A DNA stretch of 60,300 bases from Stereocaulon alpinum (taxonomy: Eukaryota > Ascomycota > Lecanoromycetes > Lecanorales > Stereocaulaceae): positions 1-60,300 of the forward strand of contig JAEUBA010000126.1 in NCBI GenBank assembly GCA_018257865.1, read 5' to 3'. Under the pieces are notes generated by a model that saw only the letters and a list, made by a program, of their open reading frames with translations, was not told where the DNA came from and did not search any database. The position numbers and the translations under genes are program-made. This document shows positions 1-12,614 of the stretch, piece by piece. The number at the start of each line of letters is the position of its first letter. Positions within the stretch are counted from its first letter, which is position 1.

Positions 1-3000
1 CTAAGGTTATTAATATTACTCTATCCTTAAAGAAGCTTATAGTCTACTAGATAATCCCCTTAGGGATTCCTTTTATCCTTAAGTTATAGAGTAGCCTTTT
101 ATAGGATATATTATTAAATACTCTTACTATATCTAGTAATAGTAAACTCGCTACGTTATTCTTACCTTAGTTTTATATTATATAGATCGAGTCTATAATA
201 ATCTCTAGGGCTATTTCTACTAAATATCTCTTCCTACCTCCTATCTAGTATTCTAAAAGTAGGTGATTTACTTCGGCTATTCTACTAAGTCGTTTTATTA
301 TTACTATCTCTAATACTTTCCTAAGTATATCTAGTAGTATAATAGGTTAATAGGCCTTAGGCTTAGAGTAATTAGTCTTTTTTAACTTCTTTAGTATTAC
401 TATATTTACTTCGTAGAACTTCTTTAGGTAGTATCTATAATCTAAGTACGCTTAAAATACCCTTTAAAAGGTCTCCCCTATTTCTATATATACCGCTCTT
501 AGGAACCTATTCGGGATCCCTAAAATCCCTAAGGCCTTATCTACTACTAGGTGCTAAATCGCGTCCCTTACCTCCTTTATAGTAATCTCGCTATCTATTA
601 TAATAGGCTTTAGGTAATTAGCCCCCTTAATATCTATTAGGTCCGCTAGGGGTAGGAGTAGGAAGAGGACCCTTTTTAAGGCCTCTATCTTCCCTTTAAA
701 GTCTATTACTTTATTCCCGTTCCCGTCTTTAATAGCTAGGAATTATAGTAGCTCTTTAAGGTATATACTCCTCTCCCTTCCCTACTTAGCGAGTTACTAT
801 ACTCCTCCTAGCCTTAGCGATACTCTATAGACCCCCTCTTAAAAAGCTATTATCCTAGTCTTTTATAGGATAGTAACCTTTTTCCTTTTAGTTTAATAGA
901 GAGCCTCCTTAGTCTATATATTTTTACTATAGCAGTAGGCCTTAAGCGCTACCTATAATACCTTAGTAACTCTTATATACGCCCTATTCTAGTATAGTTT
1001 AGCTCCGGCGTAGGGTTCCTTAAATAGGATAGTATTCTCTACTACCTCCTATAGCGCAGCTATAAGCTTATTAATATATAGATTAATTACTTCCTCTAAG
1101 TTTAATAAGTATCTACCTATAACCCTATTTAGGATCCTTATATATTTCTAGATCTCTTTACTAGTTACCTCCGTCTCTATCCTTTTCTAAGCTCTCTTCT
1201 AGTATACCTAGCGCTCGCTCTAAGTCTATTCTAGCTCTGTTATAATTAGTATATAATCTAACCCTATATTAAGGTCTTCTCTTACTCCGCACTTCGCTAT
1301 TATATTATACGCGCCTTTAGTTAGGAATATAAGGTTAATAGCGCTCTCTAAGCCCCTACTTTACTATATAACTAACTTCTTTAGTAGTCTAAGGATTATC
1401 CCCTTCTCTCCTACTACTTCTAGTAGCCTATCTACTATTATATAGTATATAGCTTATCCTAGGTTATTCTATTAGGGGTAGTATAGGTTAAAATCCCCTA
1501 CTATAATATATTCGCCTTCGCTTTCTAAGGCCTCCTTTAGCCTTAGAATAGTTATAGGGCTATCTACTAATATATAGCTTACTAGCGAAGGGTTATAGAT
1601 ATTATATACCTATACCCTCTCTACTATTAGCTCCTTAGTGTTTTCGTCCTTAGTATTAATATTATTTTAGGTTCTCTTAGTTTAGATCTATAATAAGTAT
1701 AAGTTACCCTCTTAGTACTCTACCCCCTAGTCGTTAGGATCTATCCTTTTATTTATATAGAAGTACGTTCTAGCCTCTAGGTCTCCCCTATAGGCTAGGT
1801 AGAACCTACTTATACTTATATTATATAAGGTTCTATTTATTAGGTTATGTACTAGCTCTTAAATCGCTAATACGTCTATATCTTTTATATCTTTATTTTT
1901 AAGAAGTAGTACTATTACTATATCCTTCTTCCTCTATATATTATACTATAGTATTTTTAGGTAGGGTATATTCCTTATTAGGTAAGGGCCGCTTAAACGT
2001 TCTCCTATATTTAGGTAGTCTTAGTAGTCTTTACTACTCCTAAAGTCTACTTAAGGGTATTTATTAGACTAATCCTCTCTATAGATAGGGGCTATTACCC
2101 TTATTCTACTTTAGAGAGGGTTATTAGTTATCCTCTCTTCGCTACCTCCCTAGTTCCTTTCTAAGGCTTATCTATTATATCCTTTAAGGCCTTCCTCTTC
2201 CCTTTAGAGATTATTTTACACTACCCTTTTAAGCTAGTCCTTTTTAGTATTGCTAGTATAAGCCCTACTAAGTATTACTTTAGGGTCTCTTTAAAGTATT
2301 TTAGCTTATACTTAATTCTCTACTTAGCCTTAGTATTCTCCTTTTATTAGATTAAGTAGGTTTTACTCTATACTAAGTACTCCCCTTTATATACTATATA
2401 CTTAGGCTTACTACTAGCTCTTTCTATATAATTATTAGTTATATAGTTTTAGGCGTATATCCTATAGTAGGTAGGGTATTTATATACCTTAGTAATATAT
2501 CTATACCTATAGTAGTTAAAGTACTACTTAGGGGCGGCTTCTCTCTCTTAGTAATTATAGAAGAGGAGGCTATTCTCTACTACTATCCCCTCTATAATAA
2601 GCTAGTTCGCCGCCTCTAAGCTTAAGACCTTAATTATTAGTATAAAGAATCTCTTTTCCCTTTTAAGTATATTTAACTTTAATATAAATATAAGCTATTT
2701 AACCTTTATTATCTCTAACTCTAAGTAGAGCTTCCTATTATCTTTTCTTAAGGTTTTAAAGATCCCCTATTAGTCCTTTATATCTATTATCTTTTCTACT
2801 CTATAGATTACTACTATTACTATCTTTTAAAGGACTTTTACTAACCTATAGAGTCTCTTTACCTACTTATTATCCTTCTCTAACTCCTCCCTAGCCTTTA
2901 CTAAGGCTATCTAAAGAATAATATCCCCCCCTATAATCCTCCTTATTATAATAATCTCCCTAGCTACTCCCCTTACTCCCCTAAATATTTATACTAGTTA

Positions 3001-3612
3001 GGGAAGAGTTACTATAGCTATTTATATCTTTTCGCTAGTATTATTAATTCTAACTATTACCTACTTCGCTTTCTTAATATCTTCTACCCTAAGTATAGCT
3101 AGGTAGATAGTATTTTAACCCCTTTAGGCTATATAGGCTATATCCGCCTAGCTATTATTTACCCTTCTAGTTAGGTAGTCTTTACGCGTTAGTTAGCTAT
3201 AGTACTCCTTCGCAGTATATCTTTTAGTAGTATTCTCCTATATATACTCTATAATCCTTTCTACTATATTCTAGAAGAAGCCCTATATAGTCTTATTTAT
3301 ATTTACTTATAGTATCCCCTAGACCTTCTCTATAAACTCTAGTAGTATCTATTCTATAGCCTTTATATACTATATTCTTTCTTTAATTCTTTCCCTACCT
3401 TAAAGGCCTTATAGATCTTTAGTAGGTTTCTACTATTATTACTATTACCCTATTATCGCGTTAGGACGCATTCCTTATCTACCTTTACTACTAATACCTC
3501 CCTTCTCTCCTCCCCCCCTATCTCGTGTTATTTTACTAGGTTCGTAACCTAGTATAATCGCTCGTCTAGCCTAGTAGGCCTACTCGCCCGTTATACTCGT
3601 TATCGTCGCCAT
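1..3612 (-). mobile_element. Degenerate Tad1-type LINE retrotransposon, 3' part beyond the left edge
   Basis: On the reverse strand an ATG at 3612-3610 starts a gag-like frame broken by many stops. Around 2,460-2,540 there is a degraded CCHC zinc knuckle in which most Cys codons now read Tyr (context ITKVYKYPTYYRI). At 1475-1498 the reverse strand encodes GDFNLYYP, the endonuclease (EEP) motif usually GDFNLHHP in Tad1-like LINEs. Further left, around 250-300, is a reverse-transcriptase-like stretch (AEVNHLL). Order and orientation fit ORF1, endonuclease, RT, with the element running off the window. The same coding start occurs in unmutated form at 60,271. Family assignment is by motif only. 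Confidence 0.75.
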
Positions 3613-3649
3613 TAGATTACTAATAGCTAATTAGGATCGTGATCGCGCA

Positions 3650-4440
3650 GTCTATTAAGTACTCTATAATCTATATATAGTTATAATTCTCTACTTAGTT
3701 TAGGTATAAATAGGATAGGATATCTTATAGGTAATTAAGATTTTTAAATAAACCCCTTCTATTTATTTTCTTTAATATACTTTATAAGAGTAATAGCTTT
3801 ATCTCGCGATAGTAGGTATATTAACTTTTTTATAAATTCTTTACTTAGAATTAGTTTAATCTTATAGTCCTATAGTTAGTACTTAAGAAAAGCTTTATTA
3901 ATACTCTCTTCCTAAAATAGAGTTCTAAATTCTATATATTTATTTAGGATTTTTATAGTAGTAGTCTTACTTATAAGTCTAACTTAACTCTATAGTAGTA
4001 TAATATTTCTTAACTTAAAATTATTCTTTATCTCCTCTTAGGTCTAAGCTACTACTAAGAGAGATTTATATTCTTAGATTAGTAGAACTCTATTTAGTAT
4101 ACTATCTATAAATATTATATTCTAAGAACCTTATTCTATTAATAGGTTAGCTTTCTTTAGCTATAGGATTTTTAGGGTAATATTATTAACCCCTCTTAAT
4201 ACTAAATTAAAGGTATACTTCTTATATTTTTATCTTATCCTTAAGTTAAGTATTTTAGTACTTTTATTAATAATCCCTATTATTAATCTATTAAAGTTTA
4301 TTAACGCGTATAGCTTATACTTTTATATAGATAAATTATATTTCCTTATAAAACTTAGTTTAATTAAGTCTTTACTTAATCTACTATTAATAATAACCCT
4401 TACTAAAATACTATTAACCTTTACCTAAAACTAAAATCTA
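3650..4440 (-). mobile_element. Degenerate Ty3/Gypsy pol fragment (protease end to early RT)
   Basis: Reverse-strand translation, through stops and frame changes, gives a retropepsin-like tail near 4,340 (context DLIKLSFIRKYNL), then the linker preceding RT. Near 3,670-3,740 it reads YPILFIPK followed by LYIDYRVLN, which matches the Gypsy RT core usually YPILFVPK...LCVDYRxLN. The frame breaks off directly after this motif, where the LINE 5' end begins, so the LINE probably interrupts or truncates this Gypsy copy. No LTR recognised. Confidence 0.7.
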
Positions 4441-6389
4441 ATATTATTATATAATTTAGTTAAGGTAATCTATTTAACCGGCTAGCGATAGAGATATACC
4501 TGTACGCGGTACTAGCTACGAACCTGAATACCTATTTAGAGCTGAGATATCTCCCCTAATATATTGTAGGTTGAACGATATTAAGACGTCGCGTGGTTGC
4601 TGAGAACTCTATATAGAGTTTTTTAGGTAATACGATAATACCTACCCTAACTCTACTATAACTATTATACCTCCCCTACGATTGAGACTAGATAGTAAGA
4701 ATTGGTATTAGGTATAGTATCTTAGCCTAATAAGTAAAGAGTATAGGTAATACCTACCTAGCCGTTAATTCGAAAAATCTAATATCTATATACGCTTAAT
4801 ATATATCTACTAGTTAAGACTAACGCGTAGTCTATCCTAAGGGAAGGCTAGGGTTATAGGTATATAGGACTAAGAGAAGGATATACTAAGTTATAAATTA
4901 GAAGGCGTATTTTAGAAAAGGACGGCCTCTATCTAAGTAGCTAGGCGAGCCTTTAGTATAAGTAGCGCCGTATAACTATAATTATAAGCTAAAGGGTTAG
5001 CTCCCCCCTAAAGTAAAGTATATAAGGATAGAAGTAAGTACTATCTAATATAACCAGCGGGATATTATACTATCCGATTCTTTATATAAGTATAGGCCTC
5101 CTAGGCGGTATATATAGCTTCCCCCCTTTCTTATATCCTTAACTAGTAAACTACCGAATAGCTAAATCCGGTACTACTACGGATACTAATAAACACTACT
5201 AATCAGCGCTAATAACTCGAACCCTTGCGGGACGGCTATATACCCCCTCCTCCCCCCCCCCCGTATTAATATAGTAAAGGTTAAAGAAAGTTATAGGGCG
5301 CTTAGCGCTATAATAAAGTCGAAGGATATAGAAGAATATAGTAGGGTCCTTAAAAGCTGAGTATAGTGCGAAGGGCGTGTATTATAGTTAGTATTAGAAA
5401 TAATGTTATAGAGCGCTTAGTATAATATTGAAGAATATAGTTAAGAGTTACCGGTGTTAAGGAGGCCTAAGGTATAATCCCTAGACTAAAAGTAATTATA
5501 TTATTAAGGATAAGCGGGAGTTTTTATCTAGGCACTATGCTATAGTTTCTCTTGCGGCTAGGAAAGGTACACTACGTGTACTATCTACTGGTTTCATAAA
5601 TAATGTAATAGAACACCCTTATTAGTATATATAGATACTAGAATAGGCGTATAAACCAATCAATCAATAGTAAGAAGGATATACTTAGATACTATTCTTA
5701 AAGCCCCCCTAATTAAGCTGCCGGATACTAATCGGATAAGTGTAAAAAAGGGCGAAATATATACGCCCCTAATCTAGTAAAGTTTTATAAGGTACCGCTA
5801 ATAAGTTGGTAACTAGACGTCGTAACTCTCTATATTAGTTATTTACTCGAATTATAAGGAGTAGAAGATATAGTCGTATTAGTAGATAATAGGTTATTAT
5901 AGAGTTAAGCTTTTACTCGAAAGCGGCTTTTATATACTAAAGGAGCTATTAGCAGTAGCTATAATTTAAACGGATTATATATATAGAAGACTTTATTTAG
6001 CTTTAACTACCTACTTAAATTATATATAAAGATATACAGCTACTAATTAGTAGATATATATAGACTATATAAGAGTTTGTTAATTATAATAACTTAAAAA
6101 GAAGACTAGCAGCTGTATATTAGTAGTGTTATATTACTAATTAAGCTGATAGCTAGCTGAACGCGTAATAGATATACTAATTAGTTAGATATTATACTAA
6201 TAGTAATATCTAGTTACTAGCTGGACTAATATTATCAAATTAGTAGTAAAGAGTTATAGATTAGGCTAATTTAATACTATTAGTAATATTAAGTTACTAA
6301 TTCCGCTATATCCTACTGTTAGCCCTACCGGCGCGCTCGGTAACTCAGGGTTCCCCAGTAACTTTTGGGAAAGCGCGATATTACTACGC

Positions 6390-9300
6390 CTCTAACCGAC
6401 TTGCTTAAAGGCAGTAAGGACGGGAAAAAGGTAGGTTAACTTTAATAGAATAATAGTACTGAAGGTACTTTTTAAAAGCTTTAGGATATCTTTTCTAGTA
6501 CGCCGTTTCTCCGCTACTTCAACTTAGAAGTAAAGTTATATATAGAAACTAACGCCTCCAACTTTACTATTATAGCAGTACTTACGCAGCCGGATAATAA
6601 TAGCTACTAGCACCTAATTACCTTTTAGTCCTAGAAGATAATTCCTGCGGAGTAGAATTATAAGGTTTATAACTAAGAATTACTCGCTATAGTAGCGGTA
6701 ATAAAATAGTAGCAGTACTACCTAGAAGGTAGCCCGTTTACTATTAAGGTTCTTACTAATTATAATAATCTTAAGGGCTTTATAAAGTAGAAGTAATTAA
6801 ATTCTTAGTAAGCTAGATAGGCGCTAACGCTCGCTACTTTTAATTTCGAAATTACTTATTATACTAGAAAAACGAATCCTGCGGATCTGCTATCGCGACG
6901 CCCTAATTATAAAGGAAGTTCCCTACTAAATACTAAGTTATTACTAACGTTGCAGAATAAACTCGCACTTTAGGGTAGAGATAAGGAAGGTAAAGAAATT
7001 ATTATAGCAATATCGCCGGCGTTTTAAATTACAGGCCTCTAAGTTATTATTCCTTAAAAGGATATAAGAGGTATTATTAAGTCAGCTTATAAGGATCCTT
7101 AATATTTAATTAAGACTTTAATTCGAGACTTATAGGCTACTAATAATTAGACGAAATCCTTTTCTATAAATAAGGGTATACTATTATAGTGCTATCTCTA
7201 AAGTAAGGTATAGGCTTTAGACCTAGAAGGTTTATTAAGAAATAATAACCGCCTATATATCCCTAAAGACGAAGCCTTAAGGGAAGAACTTATTAGTAAA
7301 TATTATAACAATCCCCTAGCAGGGTACTTTAGCGCTAAAAAGACGTATAAGTTACTTACCCGTAAATACTTTTAGTATAGGAGTTCTAAGTAGGTTAATA
7401 AGTATATTAAGACTTATAATATCTGCTAAAGAACTAAGGCTCCCCGCTATCGCCCCTATAGCGAACTAAGTTCGCTTTCTATTACTAATAAGCTATAGAA
7501 GGAGCTCTTAATAGACTTTATTATAGGTCTACCCCTAAGTAAATATAAGAATATAGTCTATAACACTATTCTAGTAATTATTAATCGATTTATAAAGATA
7601 GTAAGGTATATACCTACTACTACTATAATTAACGCCGCTAAGCTGGCGGATGTTTTTTATACTAAGGTAGTATACTATTACAGTATACCTAATAGTATTA
7701 TTAGCGATAGAGGCTTAGTATTTACTAGTACCTTCTAATTAACTATTTATTTTTACTCTAAGATTAAGCGCCGCCTAAGTACCGCCTTTTATCCTTAGAC
7801 TAATAGTTAAACAGAACGCTAGAATTAGGTACTAAAGCACTACTTATAGGTCTTTACTAATAATAAGTAGACTACTTAGGCGAAATAGCTACTAATAGCA
7901 GAATTCGTATATATAAATAGTCTTTATTCCTCTATTAGAACGACGCTGTTCTACTTAATATATAGATATTACCCTAAACTTCGTTAGGAGCTTAAGGACG
8001 AGTCCCTTAAGGGGAGGATACCTACTATAAATAAGAGGATTAGATTACTATAAGTATTAAGAGACGAAGCTATAGAACGCCTATAGCGCGCTAGAGAGTC
8101 TTAAGCTAAGTAGTATAATAAGAATTATAAGCCTTAAAGTTATAAGGTTAGAGATTTAGTAATACTATTAACTAAGAATCTTAAGTAAAAACGCCTAAGT
8201 AAAAAGTTATCTTATAAATTTATAGGGCCTTTTAGGATTACTAATAAAGTAGGAGTATAGGCTTACTACCTTCTACTACCGTAAACTTATAGAATCTATA
8301 ATACTTTTTATATCTTATTATTAGAACTATACTACCTTCGCGACGGCGATATAATATCAGCGAACTTTATATAAGCCCCTAAACTTATTAATAATAATAA
8401 GATATAGGAGGTTAAAGAAATTATAGATAAGGTTTAAGATAAGTAAGGTATCTAGTATAAGGTTAAATAGACTAGCTGGGGTAAAGAATATAACTAGTAG
8501 TTACTAGATAAAGAGCTTAAGGATACCCGTAATTTAACTTAAGCCTTTAACGAGTAGACGGTTAGTAAATATATATAATCTCTAGTTCTTTAAACACTAC
8601 TAATAGCAGCGAGCAAGCGGCGGCGATAATATAAGTTATAATAATTATAAACCTTATAGGTAAATAGTCTTATACTATAAGCGTACTCCTCTATAATTAT
8701 TATATTTACTTACTTATACCTTAGTAGAATAAAGAAGAGATTAAATTAATTACTAGCTAAATATCTATCTTATATTAGTAAGACAACGTATATAGGTGCG
8801 CTACTAAATATTAGTAGAAGAAAAGAAGAAGGAAAAAATAAATAAATATCCTAATACTATCTCTACGCTAATATATAGTAGTATAATTATTCCTTTAGGA
8901 GCTTAATATATTACTAGAGACTCTCTATCTCCTTAGTATACTTAGTAATTATTTATTAGAGGGTTCCTAACTTAAACTACTAGTTAGTAATAGTTTACTT
9001 AAGTTCTATAACCTACTATCTTACCGCCGTAAGTTTCTATTAGAGATTAGTAATTATTATAGGAGCTACCCTACTTATTACTATAGTTTAGCCTTACGCT
9101 TTTCGCTATTAGGTAATACGCTTCCTAATTTTCTTATACTTACGTTATACTTAGTAAGTCTAGCCTTCGCGCCTATAACGCCGTACTAATCGCTATATAG
9201 ACCGACGAAACAGCTCTAGGATTTAGATATATTAGGAGGCGACGTAGTAGAGCTATTAGAATAATATACCTTATAATAATAATTAAGCCTATAGTAGCTA

Positions 9301-10130
9301 TCCTTATAATATTAATAGGGAGGAGTATCGCTACGATCGTAATTATTATTCCCCGTATAGAAATAAGTCCTATAGGGTAAAGGTATATTAATAATATAGT
9401 CTATAAGTATTAGTAGCTAGCAATACGCGCCGGTTACGCGATAGCGACGTATAATATTAAGTGTATATATATATTATATCTATAAGTAATATATTAGCAG
9501 CTAATAATATACGCCGGTTACGCGATAGCGACGTATAATATTAAGTGTATATATAAGTTATACCTATAAGTAATATGTTAGTAGCTAATAATATACGCTG
9601 ATTACGCGATAGCGATATACGATCTTAAGAGAATATTTAGATATTATTATAACGAAAAGAACTATTAACTATATTAGTAATATTAATTATAATATAGGCA
9701 CGCTAATGTTAGGGAATATATAAGTCGTATTAGGAGTTATAAAGAGAGAGAAGTTAGGGGGAAAGTTATTATTTATATACCCGTAGGTCGTTATCGCTAT
9801 AACGTCGCTATACGTTAAAGCTATTTAAAATAATAATAACTAATAATATAATAACGCAGCTATTACCCGCTAATATAGCCGGTAATTAATTATATTTATT
9901 AATAACTACGCGTTACTACTACGCCTACTACGTATTCTTTTTATATTATAATAGATTTAGGCGTTATTATAGTTAGATAATATTCTATATATATAAGGCG
10001 CCGCCTTAACGACGTCGCCTTTAGGTTAACTCTTTTCCCTTATATTTCCTACTAAGTTTAAAGGGTTTTTAACGAGTAGTCTATTCTATATACTTTAGCA
10101 CTTAGGGACTAGGGCCTAAAGGGGAGGATA
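6390..10130 (+). mobile_element. Degenerate Ty3/Gypsy chromovirus remnant: RT end, RNase H, integrase, chromodomain
   Basis: Forward translation through numerous stops reads the end of RT (LTDLLKGSKDGKK), the RNase H start (YIETNASNF, with further RNase H motifs to about 6,900), and an integrase. The integrase has a degraded HHCC-like region around 7,260-7,440, core residues around 7,500-7,740 (LIDFIIGLP, then IISDRGLVF) and the C-terminal GPFRI segment near 8,220. A chromodomain-like end follows near 8,400-8,590. The 5' half (gag, protease, most of RT) is missing. About 8,600-10,130 continues AT-rich with no identifiable protein. Confidence 0.8.
9410..9625. repeat. Tandem repeat, about 85-bp unit, 2.5 copies
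   Basis: The core CGCCGGTTACGCGATAGCG occurs at about 9,427 and 9,512, and a diverged copy (CGCTGATTACGCGATAGCG) at about 9,596, giving periods of 85 and 84 bp. The intervening sequence (TATAATATTAAGTGTATATA...TAATATATTAGCAGCTAA) is also repeated. It sits between the Gypsy coding remnant and its probable 3' LTR. Confidence 0.85.
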
Positions 10131-10415
10131 CTATTAACCCTTAAGTATATACGCGTTATAGCTACGCTAACGTAATAATATTAATTAGGGTCTAAGGGCT
10201 TAGTAATAGTATTACTACCTAGGACTCCCCTATATTTTAGGGATCTTTAGAAATTAGTTCTACTACTACTTAACTACTAAGTAATATAATTATATCTATT
10301 GCTTAATACCTGAATCTAGTAACTTTACGTCTCTTATACCTTAGTGCGCTAGCTTAGAGCCGGCGTCGCTAGCCTTTATAATAAACTAGCCTTAAGAAGT
10401 TTATTACCTAATAAT
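10130..10415 (+). repeat. Probable 3' LTR of the forward Gypsy remnant
   Basis: A polypurine tract (AAAGGGGAGGATA) ends at about 10,130 and is followed by a segment with LTR-like layout, ending near CTTAAGAAGTTTATTACC. The position, downstream of the Gypsy coding remnant, fits a 3' LTR. I found no matching 5' LTR in the window, so the boundaries are inferred. Confidence 0.45.
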
Positions 10416-11849
10416 AATATATATTTAATATATACTCTACTTACGTGCAGTAAGATTAAGAATATTATACTAACTAATAATATTAACTACTTCCTTTATA
10501 ATATCCTTAGATATCTTAGTAGGATATAGTAGATAATAAGTATATAACCTATATATAGTTAGTAGTAGGAATAGAAATCAATCCTAATATTCTAGAATAT
10601 AGAGGTTAAATTAGATATTATACTTCTATAACTAAACTTTTCTAAGTCCTTAAGGATAATTATACCTAAGATATACTTAAATTATATTTAGTTAAACTTA
10701 CTATAAACCTTACGCCTCGCTTACGTAGTACCTATAAAAGTATATTCTTATAATACTAACTAAACCCCCTTAGAGATAAGTATTCGAAGATATTAAATAT
10801 TAATCTAAGTACTTATAGCAGCTATAGCTTTTATAGTATACTAAGGTTCTAAGTCGCTTAAAAGCTAGTATCTAAGGAAATACGTCTATTTAGGTTTAGT
10901 ATATATTTAGTATATTATAGGTATATACTAACTCCGTTACGTTCGAATACTATAGGTCTTTAACCTTTATATATAGGTATCTTAGTCTTTAGATAAACGT
11001 AGGATATACTAAGTATAGGCGAAGTATATCCTTATATATATATTAGCAGTATTTAATTCTACTATATTTAAAAGACTAATAGTATCCTTTTACGTACTTA
11101 TCTTTCCTATTCTTAACTAAGATTTTAATTATTATAGAATTAATATAATCGACTTAAGTTATCCTAAATTAGATCTAACTTAGTATAAGCTTAGCGTATA
11201 CTTAGTATATACTCTATATACCTTTAATATATACTGCGAGATAATTAGGCGAAGGCTAAGTAGATTAGTTCGGTTAAATATAGACTTAAGATAGATAAAA
11301 TAAAGGATCCCCTCTTCTTATATTATTAGGTATTCCGGAATATCGAAATAATCTTATATCTTAGTAATAGTAACTCTTTTATAACTATTTAAGCTAACTA
11401 TAAGATCCTATTCTATAACTATACTCTATATATATTTAGTATATATAGAGTAGTATATCTTAGATAGCGCTATACCTTAGATAACCCTATTATCTAAAGT
11501 ATAGGGTAATTATTATCCTCCTCCTCCTCCCCCTAACTTTATTTAGTATTAGTATCCTTTTCCTAGCTATCTTCCTTATTATCGCTATCTATACTATAGG
11601 GTTAAGGTAGCTTTAGGTACTAGGAGATTTAGCCTATATTTAATATAAGTTAAGGATATATATACTAAGATTCCGTTTAGCTAGCGGGAGATAGTATCCT
11701 TAGTTAAGGTAGATAGGTTAATTAATAGTATTATCGATATTATATATACCCTATATATATATAAAGTATATACGCACCTTATATAGGTGTAAAAGCTTAT
11801 CCAAGGTAGAATAAAAATTTAAAATCTCTACCTTAGCTAAGGTTCAGCC

Positions 11850-12614
11850 GAATCTAATCTTTCTACCCTAGCGGAACTTTTTTCTACCCTTGCCGAGCTG
11901 TAACCCAGCTAAGGGCCAGGCCATCTGAGATGCTATCAGCCACACTCAGGACCGACTGCACGCTCGATAATGGATTTGCATACGCCAAGAAGCCATCCTC
12001 CCGTCATGCGACGATGGGGGTAACTGAGAGGCTGATGCACGGCTGTCACTTACATGCAGAGTGCCCAAGCTGCAGTAGGCCGATCGCGTATCAACGGCTT
12101 GGCAGGTTATCTAGGAGTCGACAACGCCTGGGCCTTGAGAGTTTAACTGCTTATGGGCGACTATGCGGTTTAGAGGCTGCCCTAAAGGCGCAGGTGGCTC
12201 CCCTCAGAGGCGATCATTGGCAGAGCAAGTACCGGGACTATCGGGATCTCTGGGCTTATTTACGCCTCAGAAAGTTAAGAAAGTTAAGCTTCTTAAGCCA
12301 GTTGAGTTTACTATCCACGGGAAGGATCTCGTGGACAAACAGAAAGTCCCACTTCTCCAGACTGTGAAGACCATAGACCCCTCGGGTGCTAGTGACATTC
12401 AGTACCTTGGGCAGAGTACCTCACGCGACTAGAAAACTTCCTTCTTTCATCTCTTCGCCACAATCATGTCTCACATGCCCATCCCCACAAACACATAAAG
12501 CCCCGCATACACCACTCGAGTCTCCTTCCAATTCTCCTACTGCTTCGGAAGGGGCGTTTGGGTGCTTTCCTTCAATCGTTGTCCCACATCAAAATCACAT
12601 CCGTCTACTCCACC
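11850..12614. other. Transition zone and upstream region of the ABC transporter gene
   Basis: The sequence turns from RIP-altered to normal composition around 11,850. Short overlapping reading frames at 11,930-12,432 look like chance. The last 200 bases before 12,615 are pyrimidine-rich with short A-rich patches, as in a fungal promoter or 5' leader. No defined motif is claimed. Confidence 0.4.

Larger units (their letters stand above)
1..11850. other. RIP-saturated AT-rich heterochromatin-like block
   Basis: Nearly all sequence here is AT-rich with CpA and TpG dinucleotides almost absent and TpA greatly over-represented. No long open frame exists on either strand. Relics of retrotransposon proteins can be read through many stop codons, with Cys to Tyr, His to Tyr and Trp/Gln to stop changes, as expected from C-to-T transitions on both strands. 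Composition changes sharply near 11,850, where ordinary mixed sequence begins. This is the signature of repeat-induced point mutation; the mechanism is an inference from the pattern. Parts at about 4,440-6,390 and 10,420-11,850 contain no family I could identify. Confidence 0.9.

Noticed and set aside
5230..5270. C-run and short direct repeats as CRISPR or origin
   Set aside because: Simple low-complexity sequence inside a RIP-altered eukaryotic repeat block; no regular spacer-repeat structure.
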